Below, in pieces: positions 37,616 to 47,083 of a DNA stretch of 64,000 bases (positions are counted from its first letter, which is position 1; each line of letters starts with the position of its first letter). Origin of the DNA: Funiculus sociatus GB2-C1 (GTDB taxonomy: Bacteria > Cyanobacteriota > Cyanobacteriia > Cyanobacteriales > FACHB-T130); NCBI RefSeq assembly GCF_039962115.1, contig NZ_JAMPKJ010000018.1:1-64000 (forward strand). Direction: 5' to 3'. The position numbers and the translations under genes were made by a program. Below the pieces are notes generated by a model. The model had not been told where the DNA came from. It saw only the letters and a list, made by a program, of their open reading frames with translations, and did no database searches.

Positions 37616-38602
37616 CTAGAATCTATTAACAGCTACTGGACGAAGGTAAGGTTGTGGATCTTGTGCCACCCAGCCTAAATTAGAGTTGTAGCGCAACTCA
37701 AAATGCAGATGGGGTTTGTCTAAATCAGGGAGTCCTGTGGAACCAACTGTTCCCAGGACATCTCCCTGGTTAACTTTTTCGCCAAGACTTACATCAATTG
37801 TGGCAAGGTGGGCATAACGGGTTTGACGACCTCCGGAATGATTAATGACTACTAAATTTCCGTAATTTCCGCGATCGCCAGCAAAGGCTACAGTCCCCGG
37901 ATCTACTGCCAGTACAGGTGTCCCAGTTTCGGCTAACAAATCTATACCGCTATGAAAAGCGACTTCATTGCTAACAGGATTTATCTGCCAGCCATAACCA
38001 AGCGCGATCGCTGCCGTTGTGGGTAAGGGATACTGGGCTAGTTTCCGGTTATTACGTCCAGCGAGACTTGGAGGCGACCAATTTACCCCAGGTACAAATA
38101 CAACTCTAGGATTTTTCTGGCAACCGTTCACCTCATATAGTACATCCGCCCGGATTCGGTAGGTTTTGGCTACATCTTCCCAAGTTTTCCCGGTAGGAAC
38201 TTGGACGCGAATGCCATTGTAGGGAGGAATCAAAATTTCTGCCCCTACTGGTGCTTTGCCTCGTCGTAAAGACGGGTTCATTCCCATGAGGGTAGCAGAG
38301 ATGAGATTGTATTTACTGGCAATGCTTTGCAGAGTTTCACCAGCGACAACTGTATGACGAGTCACGCGATCTAGGGCTGGCTTTGGGCAAAGTGATTCAG
38401 TTATCCCTGGTGTTCCCTGGATTGACGGGGGGGGTGCAGGGAAAATCTCATCAGCGACAGCTGAATTTTCCGACATTGCTAGAACAAGGCAAAAAGCCAT
38501 TCCTACGAAGGTAGGCATCTTGCCCATCCTAGAATTTGGAAGGGAAACAGGAAAAAAAAACCGGAATTTTTGCCTGTCACTTGTTGCCTGTTGCCTATTC
38601 AT
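37616..38602 (-). CDS. LysM and M23 peptidase-domain protein
   Basis: A periplasmic peptidoglycan-acting protein. Signal peptide near 27-52 (MPTFVGMAFCLVLAM). The LysM domain is at about 80-130 (RHTVVAGETLQSIASKYNLI), a second weaker LysM-like segment follows (GKTWEDVAKTYRIRADVLYE), and the M23 domain is at about 215-315, with HSGIDL and HLHFEL carrying zinc ligands. The ORF start overlaps hom by 4 bases (ATGA type), but the first ~25 residues are encoded by a dispersed repeat, so ATG 38527 or 38518 is a likely real start. Confidence 0.9.
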   Translation of the reverse strand: MNRQQATSDRQKFRFFFPVSLPNSRMGKMPTFVGMAFCLVLAMSENSAVADEIFPAPPPSIQGTPGITESLCPKPALDRVTRHTVVAGETLQSIASKYNLISATLMGMNPSLRRGKAPVGAEILIPPYNGIRVQVPTGKTWEDVAKTYRIRADVLYEVNGCQKNPRVVFVPGVNWSPPSLAGRNNRKLAQYPLPTTAAIALGYGWQINPVSNEVAFHSGIDLLAETGTPVLAVDPGTVAFAGDRGNYGNLVVINHSGGRQTRYAHLATIDVSLGEKVNQGDVLGTVGSTGLPDLDKPHLHFELRYNSNLGWVAQDPQPYLRPVAVNRF

Positions 38603-39903
38603 AAAACTCGTAAAATGCTGGGAATACTGTCTATGGTATCCAGGGTACGAATTTCATTCAGGGCTTGTCTAAAATTTCCTTCTCGGACATCGTGAGTAAC
38701 GACGACAATTTCGGCAAGTTCGTTATGAATGCCAGTCTGGACAACGGATTCGAGGCTAACATTGTGGTTGCCGAAACTTGTTCCCAATTTGCCAATTACC
38801 CCTGGACGATCCAAGGTCAGAAACCGGGCGTAAAACCGCGTTACTAGCTCATCTATCGGCGCGATCGCGCAATAATCTTGATGGGAACAACTTAATAGTG
38901 GATGAAGCATCTGCGCGTTGGGAGTGCTTTTCAAAACGGCGGCAATATTTAAAATATCCGACACAACGGCGCTGGCAGTGGGGCCAGAACCCGCACCCCG
39001 TCCGTAAAACATTACTTGCCCAATCGGTTCGCCTTCTACGAGGATAGCGTTGTAGACACCACTGATACTGGCGAGGGGATGCGTCTTAGGGACAAGGGTG
39101 GGATGAACTCTTACTGACAGAGGGGATTGCTTTGATTCTTCCTCCAGTCCCCGTTTTGCGATCGCTAGTAATTTAATTACAAACCCTAATTTTTCTGCGT
39201 AAGCAATATCTGCTGCACTTACCTTAGAAATTCCCTCACAGTAGACCTCTGGCAGTTTAATCCGTCCCCCAAACGCCAAGGAAGCCAGAATCGCTATCTT
39301 ATCGGCGGCATCTAAACCGTCTACATCAGCAGTTGGATCGGCTTCGGCGTAACCTAGTTGCTGGGCATCTGCCAAAATATGGCCAAATTCTCCCCCCTCA
39401 GTTTGCATCCGGCTGAGAATGTAGTTAGTTGTGCCGTTAACAATGCCTGTGACCGAGTGAATTCGGTTGACACCTAGCGCCTGCTTCAGGGGTTGAATCA
39501 CCGGGATGCCGCCGCCTACAGCTGCCTCTAGCATCACATAAACACCCGCCTGATTAGCAGCGGTATAAATTTCATCTCCGTATCGGGAAATTACTGCTTT
39601 ATTAGCAGTGACTACGTGCTTACCACTGGTGATCGCTTTTAATATTAGCGATCGCGCTGGTTCCAATCCCCCAATTACCTCCACCACAATATCAATATTT
39701 GGATCGCTGACTATACTCTCTAAATCCGTTGTCAGGAGGGCTTCTGGCAGTTGTACAGGTCGGGGTTTGTCAAGCGATCGCACTCCCACTCGATAAATCT
39801 CTATCTCAGAAAGCAGCGGATGACGCGATCGCGGATCTAGCAAAATCTCCGCCGTACCCATGCCGACTGTCCCCAGTCCTAATAAACCAATTTTGAACGT
39901 CAC
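38599..39903 (-). CDS. hom: Homoserine dehydrogenase
   Basis: Reduces aspartate-semialdehyde to homoserine, the branch to threonine, methionine and isoleucine. NAD(P)-binding IGLLGLGTVGMGTAEILLD, then TANKAVISRYG, AAVGGGIPVIQPLKQAL, GIVNGTTNYILSRM, YAEADPTADVDGLDAADKIA, and a C-terminal ACT domain (RPGVIGKLGTSFGNHNVSLE) for feedback by threonine. 434 residues is standard. It diverges from the TPM gene. Confidence 0.96.
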   Translation of the reverse strand: MTFKIGLLGLGTVGMGTAEILLDPRSRHPLLSEIEIYRVGVRSLDKPRPVQLPEALLTTDLESIVSDPNIDIVVEVIGGLEPARSLILKAITSGKHVVTANKAVISRYGDEIYTAANQAGVYVMLEAAVGGGIPVIQPLKQALGVNRIHSVTGIVNGTTNYILSRMQTEGGEFGHILADAQQLGYAEADPTADVDGLDAADKIAILASLAFGGRIKLPEVYCEGISKVSAADIAYAEKLGFVIKLLAIAKRGLEEESKQSPLSVRVHPTLVPKTHPLASISGVYNAILVEGEPIGQVMFYGRGAGSGPTASAVVSDILNIAAVLKSTPNAQMLHPLLSCSHQDYCAIAPIDELVTRFYARFLTLDRPGVIGKLGTSFGNHNVSLESVVQTGIHNELAEIVVVTHDVREGNFRQALNEIRTLDTIDSIPSILRVL

Positions 39904-40026
39904 AGCTCTTTAAACTCAAATTTATCTCATATATAGCCTACAAGCGTTCATCAACATTCTGGAATATTGCTCGCGAAAAATGTGGTTTATATCCCCTAGG
40001 TGCCTTCTTGCCAAGCCAGCAAAAAT

Positions 40027-41379
40027 ATGCTTAAACAGATGGGTTGGTCTAGTTTACTGATTTTGACGGTTGCTAGTGTGCCAGCAGTTAGCCAAAGTCT
40101 AACTGTGCAGGATGTTCCCAATCCCCGCCGGACTTATGGCGGCTGGGTTACAGATGCCGCCAATATGCTGAGTCCTGAGACTGAAACAAAAATTAATTCT
40201 CTCATTTCCCAGCTAGAAGCCCAAAATGGTACTGAATTAGCTGTTGTCACAGTGGCGCAGACTCAGCCCCAAAAGACTCCTAAAGCATTTGCCACTGCTT
40301 TGTTTAATAACTGGGGTATTGGCAAAAAAGACCAGAATAACGGGGTGCTGCTGTTAATTTCTCAAAGCGATCGCCGAGTCGAAATTGAAACCGGGTATGG
40401 CGTTGAGTCAATTCTGCCTGATGCGCGGGTAAGCAATATCATCCAGCAAGAAATTACACCCCGCTTTAAAACGGGCGACTTTAATGGCGGCACAATGGCT
40501 GGAACGCAAGCGTTAGTTGTAGCTTTAAAGGCTTATCAACCGCAAATTGTTTCTGCCGATCGTAATTTTTTGGTTGAAATTGTCGGTTTTGTGGTGATAG
40601 GCGGGATAATTTTCCTTGTCGTGCTGGCAATCCTCCGTAGTCTGGTTCGCTGGTTCAACCGTCCGGTGTTAATGGAACCGACAGGGCGATCGCGTAGTTC
40701 CAATCTTTGGGGTTGCTCTCAAAACGTAGCTTGTTCGGTTTGCTCTCAACTGATGCAAAAACTAGACTCAACTGTAGTGCTACCTTACCTGAGTCAAGCC
40801 GAGCAAGTTGCCCAAAACCTTGGTAGCGTTAAATTTGAAGGTTGGCAATGTTCCAATTGTTATCCGGATCTAACCGGATCGGGAATCCATATTCGCGGCT
40901 ATATTACGGTTTTTAACCGATTCAGCAATTGTCCCACTTGTCAAGAACTAACTGTCGAACGTAGCGATCGCATTCTGCAATCTGCCACCATCCACAGTCA
41001 ACGCATCCGCCAAGTTACTCAACGATGTCACTGCTGTTCTTATTCCTGGGAAACTGAGGAGACAATTCCTTGTGTATCTCCCCCTCCTGTCACCACTCAG
41101 ACGATGAGCGCCAGCACGTCCACTGCTTGCACATCAAGTACCGAAAGCTACAGCGGCTGGAGTTCTGGTAGCAACAGTGACACTACCAGCAGTATTAGTT
41201 CCGACACTAGCAGCAGTAGCTGGAGTTCAGGCACCAACAGTGACACTACCAGCAGTATTAGTTCCGACACTAGCAGCAGTAGCTGGAGTTCAGATGTCAG
41301 TAGTTATAGCACTGACTGTAGCAGCAGCGATTTTGGCGGCGGCAGTAGTGGCGGCGGCGGTGGCGGTGGCGACTGGTAG
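40027..41379 (+). CDS. TPM-domain membrane protein with Cys-rich region and Ser-rich repeats
   Basis: Signal peptide (GWSSLLILTVASVPAVSQS), TPM domain about 25-170 (WVTDAANMLSPETETKINSL, NNWGIGKKDQNNGVLLLIS, VEIETGYGVESILPDARVS), TM helix about 178-206, then a cytoplasmic region with several CxxC pairs (VCSQLM, CSNCYPD, CPTCQEL, CHCCSYS) like zinc ribbons. Last comes a Ser/Thr-rich tail built of 21-residue repeats and a poly-Gly end, GGGSSGGGGGGGDW. TPM proteins have been linked to photosystem II repair (TLP18.3) and phosphatase activity. A GTG at 40000 is also in frame; ATG 40027 gives the cleaner signal peptide. Confidence 0.88.
   Translation: MLKQMGWSSLLILTVASVPAVSQSLTVQDVPNPRRTYGGWVTDAANMLSPETETKINSLISQLEAQNGTELAVVTVAQTQPQKTPKAFATALFNNWGIGKKDQNNGVLLLISQSDRRVEIETGYGVESILPDARVSNIIQQEITPRFKTGDFNGGTMAGTQALVVALKAYQPQIVSADRNFLVEIVGFVVIGGIIFLVVLAILRSLVRWFNRPVLMEPTGRSRSSNLWGCSQNVACSVCSQLMQKLDSTVVLPYLSQAEQVAQNLGSVKFEGWQCSNCYPDLTGSGIHIRGYITVFNRFSNCPTCQELTVERSDRILQSATIHSQRIRQVTQRCHCCSYSWETEETIPCVSPPPVTTQTMSASTSTACTSSTESYSGWSSGSNSDTTSSISSDTSSSSWSSGTNSDTTSSISSDTSSSSWSSDVSSYSTDCSSSDFGGGSSGGGGGGGDW
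41155..41300 (+). repeat. 63-bp in-frame tandem repeat in the TPM gene
   Basis: Copies at 41155-41217 and 41218-41280 and a partial third from 41281 encode the unit SWSSGTNSDTTSSISSDTSS with minor changes. The second halves of the first two copies are nearly identical, which suggests recent expansion. Confidence 0.9.
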
Positions 41380-41389
41380 CCGCAGGTAA

Positions 41390-41941
41390 TTAACGCCGGA
41401 AGGGGCCTGGATTGAGCAAGTTTACTTCACTAATTTTGATGATGTAGGGGTGAAACTTACTTTTGTCGTAGGAACCCACCCAAATTCCATAAGTACCAGG
41501 TTGCCATTGTCCAGCAAGCCCAGGATTTTTCCCTTGATACTCATCGTTGCACCAACTGCCACCAGGGCCTTTGATGACTATGGTTGTGTCTTCGGGGCTT
41601 TGGACTTCGATTGCTAGATAGTTAAAAAACGAAGTCAGAACCACTGTATGGTCAGGCTTTTCGTCTGTAAAACCAACACAAGGCCCAGTGGCGGTTTCTT
41701 GGCGACCAGCGATTTTTGCTGCTGACACTTCACCGCCGCTAATGCCGCGAATGGTCAGGGGGTCAGGAGAAAACCTGGGGCCAAGGGTGACATTCTCGAA
41801 TATGGGGGGAGATTGTACTGACTGGGCTTGCACTTTGGAAAGGCTAATTAGCCCAAGTGTTATCAGGGCTAAGCTGGTAAAGGTTGCCCTGACAGGCTTT
41901 CCTAGTAATCGTTCCCTTAGATTGGGTACGGGTTTGTACAT
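41390..41941 (-). CDS. Exported hypothetical protein
   Basis: Signal peptide (ATFTSLALITLGLISLSKVQ, then AQS). The mature part contains TIRGISGGEVSAAKIAGRQE, CVGFTDEKPDHTVVLTSFFN and GQWQPGTYGIWVGSYDKSKF, resembling cyanobacterial secreted proteins with a beta-sandwich like bacterial pre-peptidase domains. Two Cys could form a disulfide. ORF is open to 42022; ATG 41941 has a purine-rich leader and leaves the signal peptide nearer the start. Convergent with the TPM gene, 10 bases apart. Confidence 0.75.
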   Translation of the reverse strand: MYKPVPNLRERLLGKPVRATFTSLALITLGLISLSKVQAQSVQSPPIFENVTLGPRFSPDPLTIRGISGGEVSAAKIAGRQETATGPCVGFTDEKPDHTVVLTSFFNYLAIEVQSPEDTTIVIKGPGGSWCNDEYQGKNPGLAGQWQPGTYGIWVGSYDKSKFHPYIIKISEVNLLNPGPFRR

Positions 41942-42079
41942 CCTCACTACTCTACCAAAGGCACCTTGGTTATTAGACTTATTCATAAATTGGTGTAGTA
42001 TTTTAGCGGGACGGGGTTTCAATACCTATTAAGGATTGAAATTAGCAGTGACGCGCCTCTCCCAGACTGAGTTCCGCAG

Positions 42080-42144
42080 AAAAAGGCAAAAGATTAAAGA
42101 AAAAAGGCAAAAAACAATTTCTTTCTGTTGCCTTTTGCCTTTTT
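42080..42144 (-). terminator. Hairpin after gltX
   Basis: aaaaaggcaaaag (42080-42092) and cttttgccttttt (42132-42144) are exact inverted arms. In the minus-strand transcript the second arm ends in a U-rich run, directly after the gltX stop. The arms are also a common dispersed repeat motif. Confidence 0.55.
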
Positions 42145-42149
42145 ACTTT

Positions 42150-43589
42150 TTACTTTTCCAGCGCTTGGTTTAAGCGCAACTTATCCAGTCCCCGTTGATT
42201 CAATATCGCCCAAGATTCCATCAGGTCGGGGCCGTGAAGTTCTCCGGTAAGGGCGGCTCTGAGACTTCGCATCACTAACCCTTTCTTCAGGTTTTTCTCT
42301 TTTGTCACCTGTTTGATGATGTCTTGAGCTACCTCTACGCTTAGAGATTGATGATTTTCTAAGGCATTCAGAATCCCAGAAAAAGCGGTATCACTGCCTT
42401 CTTGCTGTAATTGGGTTAGTGCTTCTTCGCTGTAAGCTACGGTTTGGCTAAAGAAAATTCGACTCATCTCGACTGCATCTTGCAACCGAACCAAACTTGC
42501 TCCCAACAGGGAAGTCAGCTTTTCTAGCCAAGGGCGATCGCTTACCGGATCGAATTCATACCCCGCTTCTTGCCAATAGGGAATCAACTGCTCTAACAGC
42601 TCATCCACTGGCATTTTGTGCAGATACTGACTGTTGAGCCAATTCAGCTTATCCCAGTCAAACTTCGCCCCAGCCTTGTTGACGCGCTCAAAGCTAAACT
42701 CTTTAGCCGCTTCTTCCAGGGTAAAGATTTCCTTAGTCGAGTCTGGCGCTGTCCATCCCAGCAACGTCATGTAATTGACTAAAGCGGGAGCCGTGTAGCC
42801 CATCTTTTTGAAGTCGAAAATGGAAGTCACTCCATCTCGTTTAGACAATTTTTGACCGGTTTGATTCAAAATCAAAGGCGTGTGGGCAAATTCCGGTACA
42901 GTCGTTCCCAGCGCTTCATATAGCAAAATCTGTTTGGCTGTATTGGCGATATGATCTTCGCCTCGGATGACATGGGTGATTTGCATATCAATGTCATCCA
43001 CCACTACTGCCAAATTGTAAAGCGGCTGACCAATAGGATTATCTGACGCACGCGCAATCACCATGTCGCCGCCAAGATCGCTGGCTTTCCAGCTCACTCT
43101 TCCCCGCACCAGGTCATTCCAGGCAATTTCTCTGTCATCATCTATTTTGAAGCGAATCACCGGGCGGCGACCTTCTGCTTCATAGGCAGTTTGCTGCTCT
43201 GGTGTCAGGTTGCGGTGGCGGTTGTCGTAGCGGGGAGCTTCTTTTCTTGCTTTCTGAGCTTCCCTCATTTCCTCCAGTTCGCCTTCGCTGGTATAACAGC
43301 GATAGGCAAAGCCTTTATCTAGCAAGGTTTGAATGGCTTGCCGATAGAGATCGAGGCGCTTTGATTGAAATAGTGGCCCTTCATCCCAATTGAGCCCCAG
43401 CCAGCTCAAACCATCAAGGATGTTCTGAGTATATTCGGGGCGCGATCGCATTTCATCTGTGTCTTCGATTCGCAGAATGAATTTGCCACCATGATGTCGA
43501 GCAAACAGCCAGTTAAATACAGCCGTTCTCGCCGTACCAATGTGTAAATTTCCAGTAGGACTTGGTGCAATCCGAACTCTAACGGTCAC
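42150..43589 (-). CDS. gltX: Glutamyl-tRNA synthetase
   Basis: Charges tRNA-Glu, for protein synthesis and as the precursor of tetrapyrroles. HIGH-type motif [13 protein letters not shown] at residues 9-21, [40 protein letters not shown] and the KMSKS counterpart KLSKRDG. 479 residues is normal. Start GTG ([11 protein letters not shown]). The tRNA-Asp gene lies 86 bases upstream on the same strand. Confidence 0.97.
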   Translation of the reverse strand: MTVRVRIAPSPTGNLHIGTARTAVFNWLFARHHGGKFILRIEDTDEMRSRPEYTQNILDGLSWLGLNWDEGPLFQSKRLDLYRQAIQTLLDKGFAYRCYTSEGELEEMREAQKARKEAPRYDNRHRNLTPEQQTAYEAEGRRPVIRFKIDDDREIAWNDLVRGRVSWKASDLGGDMVIARASDNPIGQPLYNLAVVVDDIDMQITHVIRGEDHIANTAKQILLYEALGTTVPEFAHTPLILNQTGQKLSKRDGVTSIFDFKKMGYTAPALVNYMTLLGWTAPDSTKEIFTLEEAAKEFSFERVNKAGAKFDWDKLNWLNSQYLHKMPVDELLEQLIPYWQEAGYEFDPVSDRPWLEKLTSLLGASLVRLQDAVEMSRIFFSQTVAYSEEALTQLQQEGSDTAFSGILNALENHQSLSVEVAQDIIKQVTKEKNLKKGLVMRSLRAALTGELHGPDLMESWAILNQRGLDKLRLNQALEK

Positions 43590-43639
43590 AGCTTACTTCT
43601 CTTGTTATCTTTCTATATCTGTTCTACCTAATAATAGGC

Positions 43640-43674
43640 GTAGGGGTGGGTTTCTTTGCCCACCCCTACTTTTT
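43640..43674 (+). repeat. GTAGGGGTGGG hairpin between gltX and tRNA-Asp
   Basis: gtaggggtggg (43640-43650) and cccacccctac (43659-43669) are exact inverted arms with an 8-base loop, followed by five Ts on the plus strand. It is a familiar cyanobacterial dispersed hairpin. On the minus strand it lies just after the tRNA 3' end and may help define it. Confidence 0.7.
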
Positions 43675-43675
43675 A

Positions 43676-43749
43676 CGGGACTGACGGGGCTCGAACCCGC
43701 AACTTCCGCCGTGACAGGGCGGTGCTCTAACCAATTGAACTACAGTCCC
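43676..43749 (-). tRNA. tRNA-Asp (GTC)
   Basis: Read on the minus strand: acceptor arm GGGACUG pairing with CAGUCCC, D arm with AGUUCAAUUGGUUAGAGCA, anticodon stem CCGCC-CUGUCAC-GGCGG with anticodon GUC, T arm GCGGGUUCGAGCCCCGU, and discriminator G, as expected for Asp. 74 nt, CCA not encoded. Confidence 0.95.
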
Positions 43750-43860
43750 TTATTTGGCTCCGTTTTTCAAGCCAGAATCTATTATTGCAACTCTAAACAA
43801 GTTTGTCAATAGGCTTAAAAAAGAATTTTTAAGCAGCAGTCCAGAACCCTTCCCAAACCC

Positions 43861-43880
43861 CGTCCCCGCCGGCGGGGACG
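43861..43880. repeat. 20-bp perfect G+C palindrome
   Basis: cgtccccgccggcggggacg is fully self-complementary and much more G+C rich than its surroundings. It lies 47 bases beyond the end of the phytase-like gene. No T tract on either side, so a dispersed repeat is more likely than a terminator. Confidence 0.7.
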
Positions 43881-43927
43881 AGGCTTTAAGAAGGAACAAA
43901 GGCTCTCTTTTCGCTAGCAGGGAGGGT

Positions 43928-45157
43928 TTACGAGCTGTGGACGCGGCGCTTGAGTTGGAGTCCTACAAGTGCGAGAAAAGCAAAAGATGCGATCGCGCTC
44001 GGTTCCGGAACTGCACGAGGTGATGTGGTCTTGACACCAAAAGCTAGGATCTGAGTGAACTGAGTATCGCTAAAGTTGTTGTCGCTGACCACAATCAACG
44101 ACTTTCGCCCATCTGCCAAATCTGGGCCAAAGGTCAGACCTTCAATATTATCTAAAGTCAATTTTAATTCCGAGAAATCAAGCAACAGCTCTTTCTTTGC
44201 AGTTTTGATAGTCTTAATGTCAATCTGGCTGAGGCTGTTAATGTTGCTGATGTCAGTAGCTTTTTCTAAAGATACCTCAAACAGCTTAATAGTATTTCCC
44301 ACTCCTACCGAGAAAGACCGTTCTAAACTGAGGAATGTATTATCATCAACAGCTAGTAAATCAACTAATCCATTAGTTTTAAAATCTGTAGCCGGAATCG
44401 GTGCTGCTGCCACGGACTCGGTTACATATAAAAATTCTGCTACTGGCTTTCCTGCGCTCAGGTCGTACTTTAAAATCCGGGAAGGGCTGCTAATATTAAT
44501 GTCAGCGGCGGCACCATCCTGAAACAGAGCATTCTCTGTAGCTGTAAACAAGTATTTTTGATTTGGTGTCAGCGTCAGGCTTTCAAAAGCTAAATTGTTG
44601 CGAATACCACTACTTTTATCGGCGGTGGGAAAGAACTTTTCAGGAACAGGTAAAGCCTTTAATTGCTGTCCAGATAAGGAAAACTCGTTAACGAAAGGAT
44701 TGATTAATTGATTGGCATCTCCTTCAGAAGAAATAAACACAGTTCCATTGCTAGTAAGGGCTATACCTTCTGGATCGAGACTTAAAGCAGGAAAAGGCTG
44801 ATTATTTTGATTTAACAGGGAAGTAACTTCTAAAGGAGTTACTTCCCCCTGTTTCAAAACCCCGTCACTGATATCGATCTGGAGCGTGTAGAACCTAGCC
44901 GGATTAAACTGACTGCGGTCATCGGAAATACTGTAATAAACATTTTTAGTCGGATCATAGGTAATTCCCGATAACCCTCCCAGTTGTGTTTCCTGAAAAA
45001 AGGTTTGAGTGGGAAAGGTCGATTGTCCTAAAAAATCTACTCCTGTAATCGTAACTGCCCCAGAGGGATGCGCTGCGATTATGGCAGTGGTGAATCCACC
45101 GACTAAACCTAGAGAAATTTTTCTTAATGGCTTCAAAAATCTGGTAATTTTCTGCAT
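43928..45157 (-). CDS. Phytase-like esterase-domain PEP-CTERM protein
   Basis: A secreted protein of the PF13449 'esterase-like activity of phytase' type: GGLSGITYDPTKNVYYSISD with DRSQ, LDPEGIALTSNGTVFISSEG, NNLAFESLTLTPNQKYLFTA and NIEGLTFGPDLADGRKSLIV plus VSDNN, which form a beta-propeller. The C-terminal sorting signal is VPEPSAIASFAFLALVGLQL followed by KRR. Signal peptide near the start (ISLGLVGGFTTAIIAAHPSG). ATG 45157 preferred to 45208. The second PEP-CTERM protein in the window. Confidence 0.9.
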   Translation of the reverse strand: MQKITRFLKPLRKISLGLVGGFTTAIIAAHPSGAVTITGVDFLGQSTFPTQTFFQETQLGGLSGITYDPTKNVYYSISDDRSQFNPARFYTLQIDISDGVLKQGEVTPLEVTSLLNQNNQPFPALSLDPEGIALTSNGTVFISSEGDANQLINPFVNEFSLSGQQLKALPVPEKFFPTADKSSGIRNNLAFESLTLTPNQKYLFTATENALFQDGAAADINISSPSRILKYDLSAGKPVAEFLYVTESVAAAPIPATDFKTNGLVDLLAVDDNTFLSLERSFSVGVGNTIKLFEVSLEKATDISNINSLSQIDIKTIKTAKKELLLDFSELKLTLDNIEGLTFGPDLADGRKSLIVVSDNNFSDTQFTQILAFGVKTTSPRAVPEPSAIASFAFLALVGLQLKRRVHSS

Positions 45158-45310
45158 GACAGTATGGTGAAAATGTGTTAAGCAAATCACACAGTACCTT
45201 ATCAACATAAAGATAAGATTTTCTTAAGAAGAGGTTATTGAAGAGACAGCTATACCAAATCTTTAACTTTATAAGGATTTTGTAAAGGAGTAGGATGGGC
45301 AATACCTACT

Positions 45311-46810
45311 CTACAAATCCTGCAAAAAGTTTACCAGCCAATCTTTAAGGTGATGGGTGGCGCGGCAATCATCTTCGTTGTAGCGAATAATGGTATCAAG
45401 GAAAGTGCGATCGCCTGTTTTCAACCATTGGTCATACCAATATATTGACAACTGTCCATTAGCTCCCGGATCGCGCCACTCAAAGCCTAGCCAATGGGCA
45501 ATTGGTTTGAGGGCGTAACTTTCCACAGGCATTGTTACCGTAGTTGTTACCCACAGATGGGTGTCAACAAAGCGGGACAAAATAGTTTCTCTCACCTCTC
45601 GCGGCGTGTTGTAGCACTTAGCCAGCCGCTTGACGGTCAGGACTTCGTAATCGCAGAAATGGAAAATGGGGGCTTGAGGATAAGCTGTCACCAAATCTAA
45701 AAATTGTTGCCAGATTAAGCCTTCCGAAGCTGGTTGTTCTGCTACAAAGGGATGAAACATTTCAGTTTTGGCTTGGCGATCAACAACCAAGACTCCTAGC
45801 AGATAATCAAGATCCAGCCCCGGCTCTGCCTCAATATCAAAATACAATTCTATGGGGGAAGCGAGTAAATCTTTGGGGATAGTAAACTGTTGGGCGGAAC
45901 TTGTCAAAGGCATTGCTTGATTTGCGATCGCGCATTGGGCTTGGCAAATCAACAATTGTGCCGCCTCCTCCCCCAAAACAGGCTCTAACTCAGTAAAATC
46001 AGCATTAGCCAGCAACTCTACACTCGTTAGTCCAAGCGATCGCAAATACTGGTAGCGGCTAGGCGTAACACCCGCAAGTAAAGAGATGTGCTGTTGAGAT
46101 TTCGCCACGCCATAGCACTCGTTCAACCAAGGACAAAGATTGCACCGATGACGAGAAATAAACACCTCTGGCTCTTGCTCTTGAAGCAGCATTTCGATAC
46201 ATTCAAGGCAAACCGACTGCATCTGAGGCAGGCATTTACTCAAATTTACCGTAAAGTGAGGGTTTGGGCGACGCAACATTAACCAAGCTTGACTCGGCAA
46301 AACTCCCTGCATAGTTGCCAGTAGCAAAGCGTGATAAGCAGCGACAATTTGATATTCTTGCTTAGGACGCTTACCCAGATGAATGTCAGTGGGGACGTAA
46401 ATCCAATCTCCAAAGATAGACTGTCCTGGTTGTTTAACCAACAAATCGGGACGACTTATTAGAGAAATTCCCGGCGGTAATTGGTCATTGGTTTCCGCCG
46501 TTGTCTCGACAAAATACTCCTGTGCTTCCCCAAAATCTGCCAGCAGCACTCCTCGGTAAATTAGTTCAACGCCTTGTTGCATCAATACCTTAGTGGCATT
46601 TGCACCTGCGTCCCAATCTCCGTAAGGAAAATTTGGTTTATGATAAGTTCGTCCTGCCAGAATAGTTTGCTGTAGAGCATACCGATCCTGTTGCAGTTTG
46701 GCACGAAAATCATTCTGAAAATCCTGTTTGATAGGATCTCCGTATACATCTAAAAAAGCTCGGCGACTACAGCGTTGGTAGTGCCGCAGCATCTCAACAG
46801 TTAGCAGCAT
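45311..46810 (-). CDS. TM0106-family RecB-like nuclease
   Basis: 499 residues. The N-terminal PD-(D/E)xK RecB-like domain includes LRHYQRCSRRAFLDVYGDP and a C-terminal Cys cluster (CNLCPWLNECYG, with a Cys upstream) that probably binds an iron-sulfur cluster. Residues about 310-499 form an RNase H-like (YprB type) domain: YFDIEAEPGLDLDYLLGVLV, FHFCDYEVLTVKRL, FVDTHLWV and YNEDDCRATHHLKDWL, with acidic catalytic residues. Single gene; role unknown, perhaps in DNA repair. Confidence 0.88.
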   Translation of the reverse strand: MLLTVEMLRHYQRCSRRAFLDVYGDPIKQDFQNDFRAKLQQDRYALQQTILAGRTYHKPNFPYGDWDAGANATKVLMQQGVELIYRGVLLADFGEAQEYFVETTAETNDQLPPGISLISRPDLLVKQPGQSIFGDWIYVPTDIHLGKRPKQEYQIVAAYHALLLATMQGVLPSQAWLMLRRPNPHFTVNLSKCLPQMQSVCLECIEMLLQEQEPEVFISRHRCNLCPWLNECYGVAKSQQHISLLAGVTPSRYQYLRSLGLTSVELLANADFTELEPVLGEEAAQLLICQAQCAIANQAMPLTSSAQQFTIPKDLLASPIELYFDIEAEPGLDLDYLLGVLVVDRQAKTEMFHPFVAEQPASEGLIWQQFLDLVTAYPQAPIFHFCDYEVLTVKRLAKCYNTPREVRETILSRFVDTHLWVTTTVTMPVESYALKPIAHWLGFEWRDPGANGQLSIYWYDQWLKTGDRTFLDTIIRYNEDDCRATHHLKDWLVNFLQDL

Positions 46811-47083
46811 AACTTCAAGCTAACAGAGATTAAGGTAGCTGCGTTTCCTAACACAACTTTTTTATCCCAAAAATAGTAGATTGATGACAACCCAATACTT
46901 TGCCGTCCTTACTACTGGTCTTTTCTCCCTTGTCCTTAGCGTCTAAAGCGCTAACGCGCATGGCTAACGCTAATGCGGTTCTTTTTTTTTAATCTGAGCT
47001 TATCTAGCCAGAAAAGTACAGAATGAAACAACCCTACCTTAAAAGGTGGATAACTCTATAAAGTTATATAGTGACGCAAACTC

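Noticed and set aside
41177-41389. Repeat-containing ORF in another frame of the TPM tail
   Set aside because: It is a shadow of the 63-bp repeat; the TPM frame is supported by its upstream domains.
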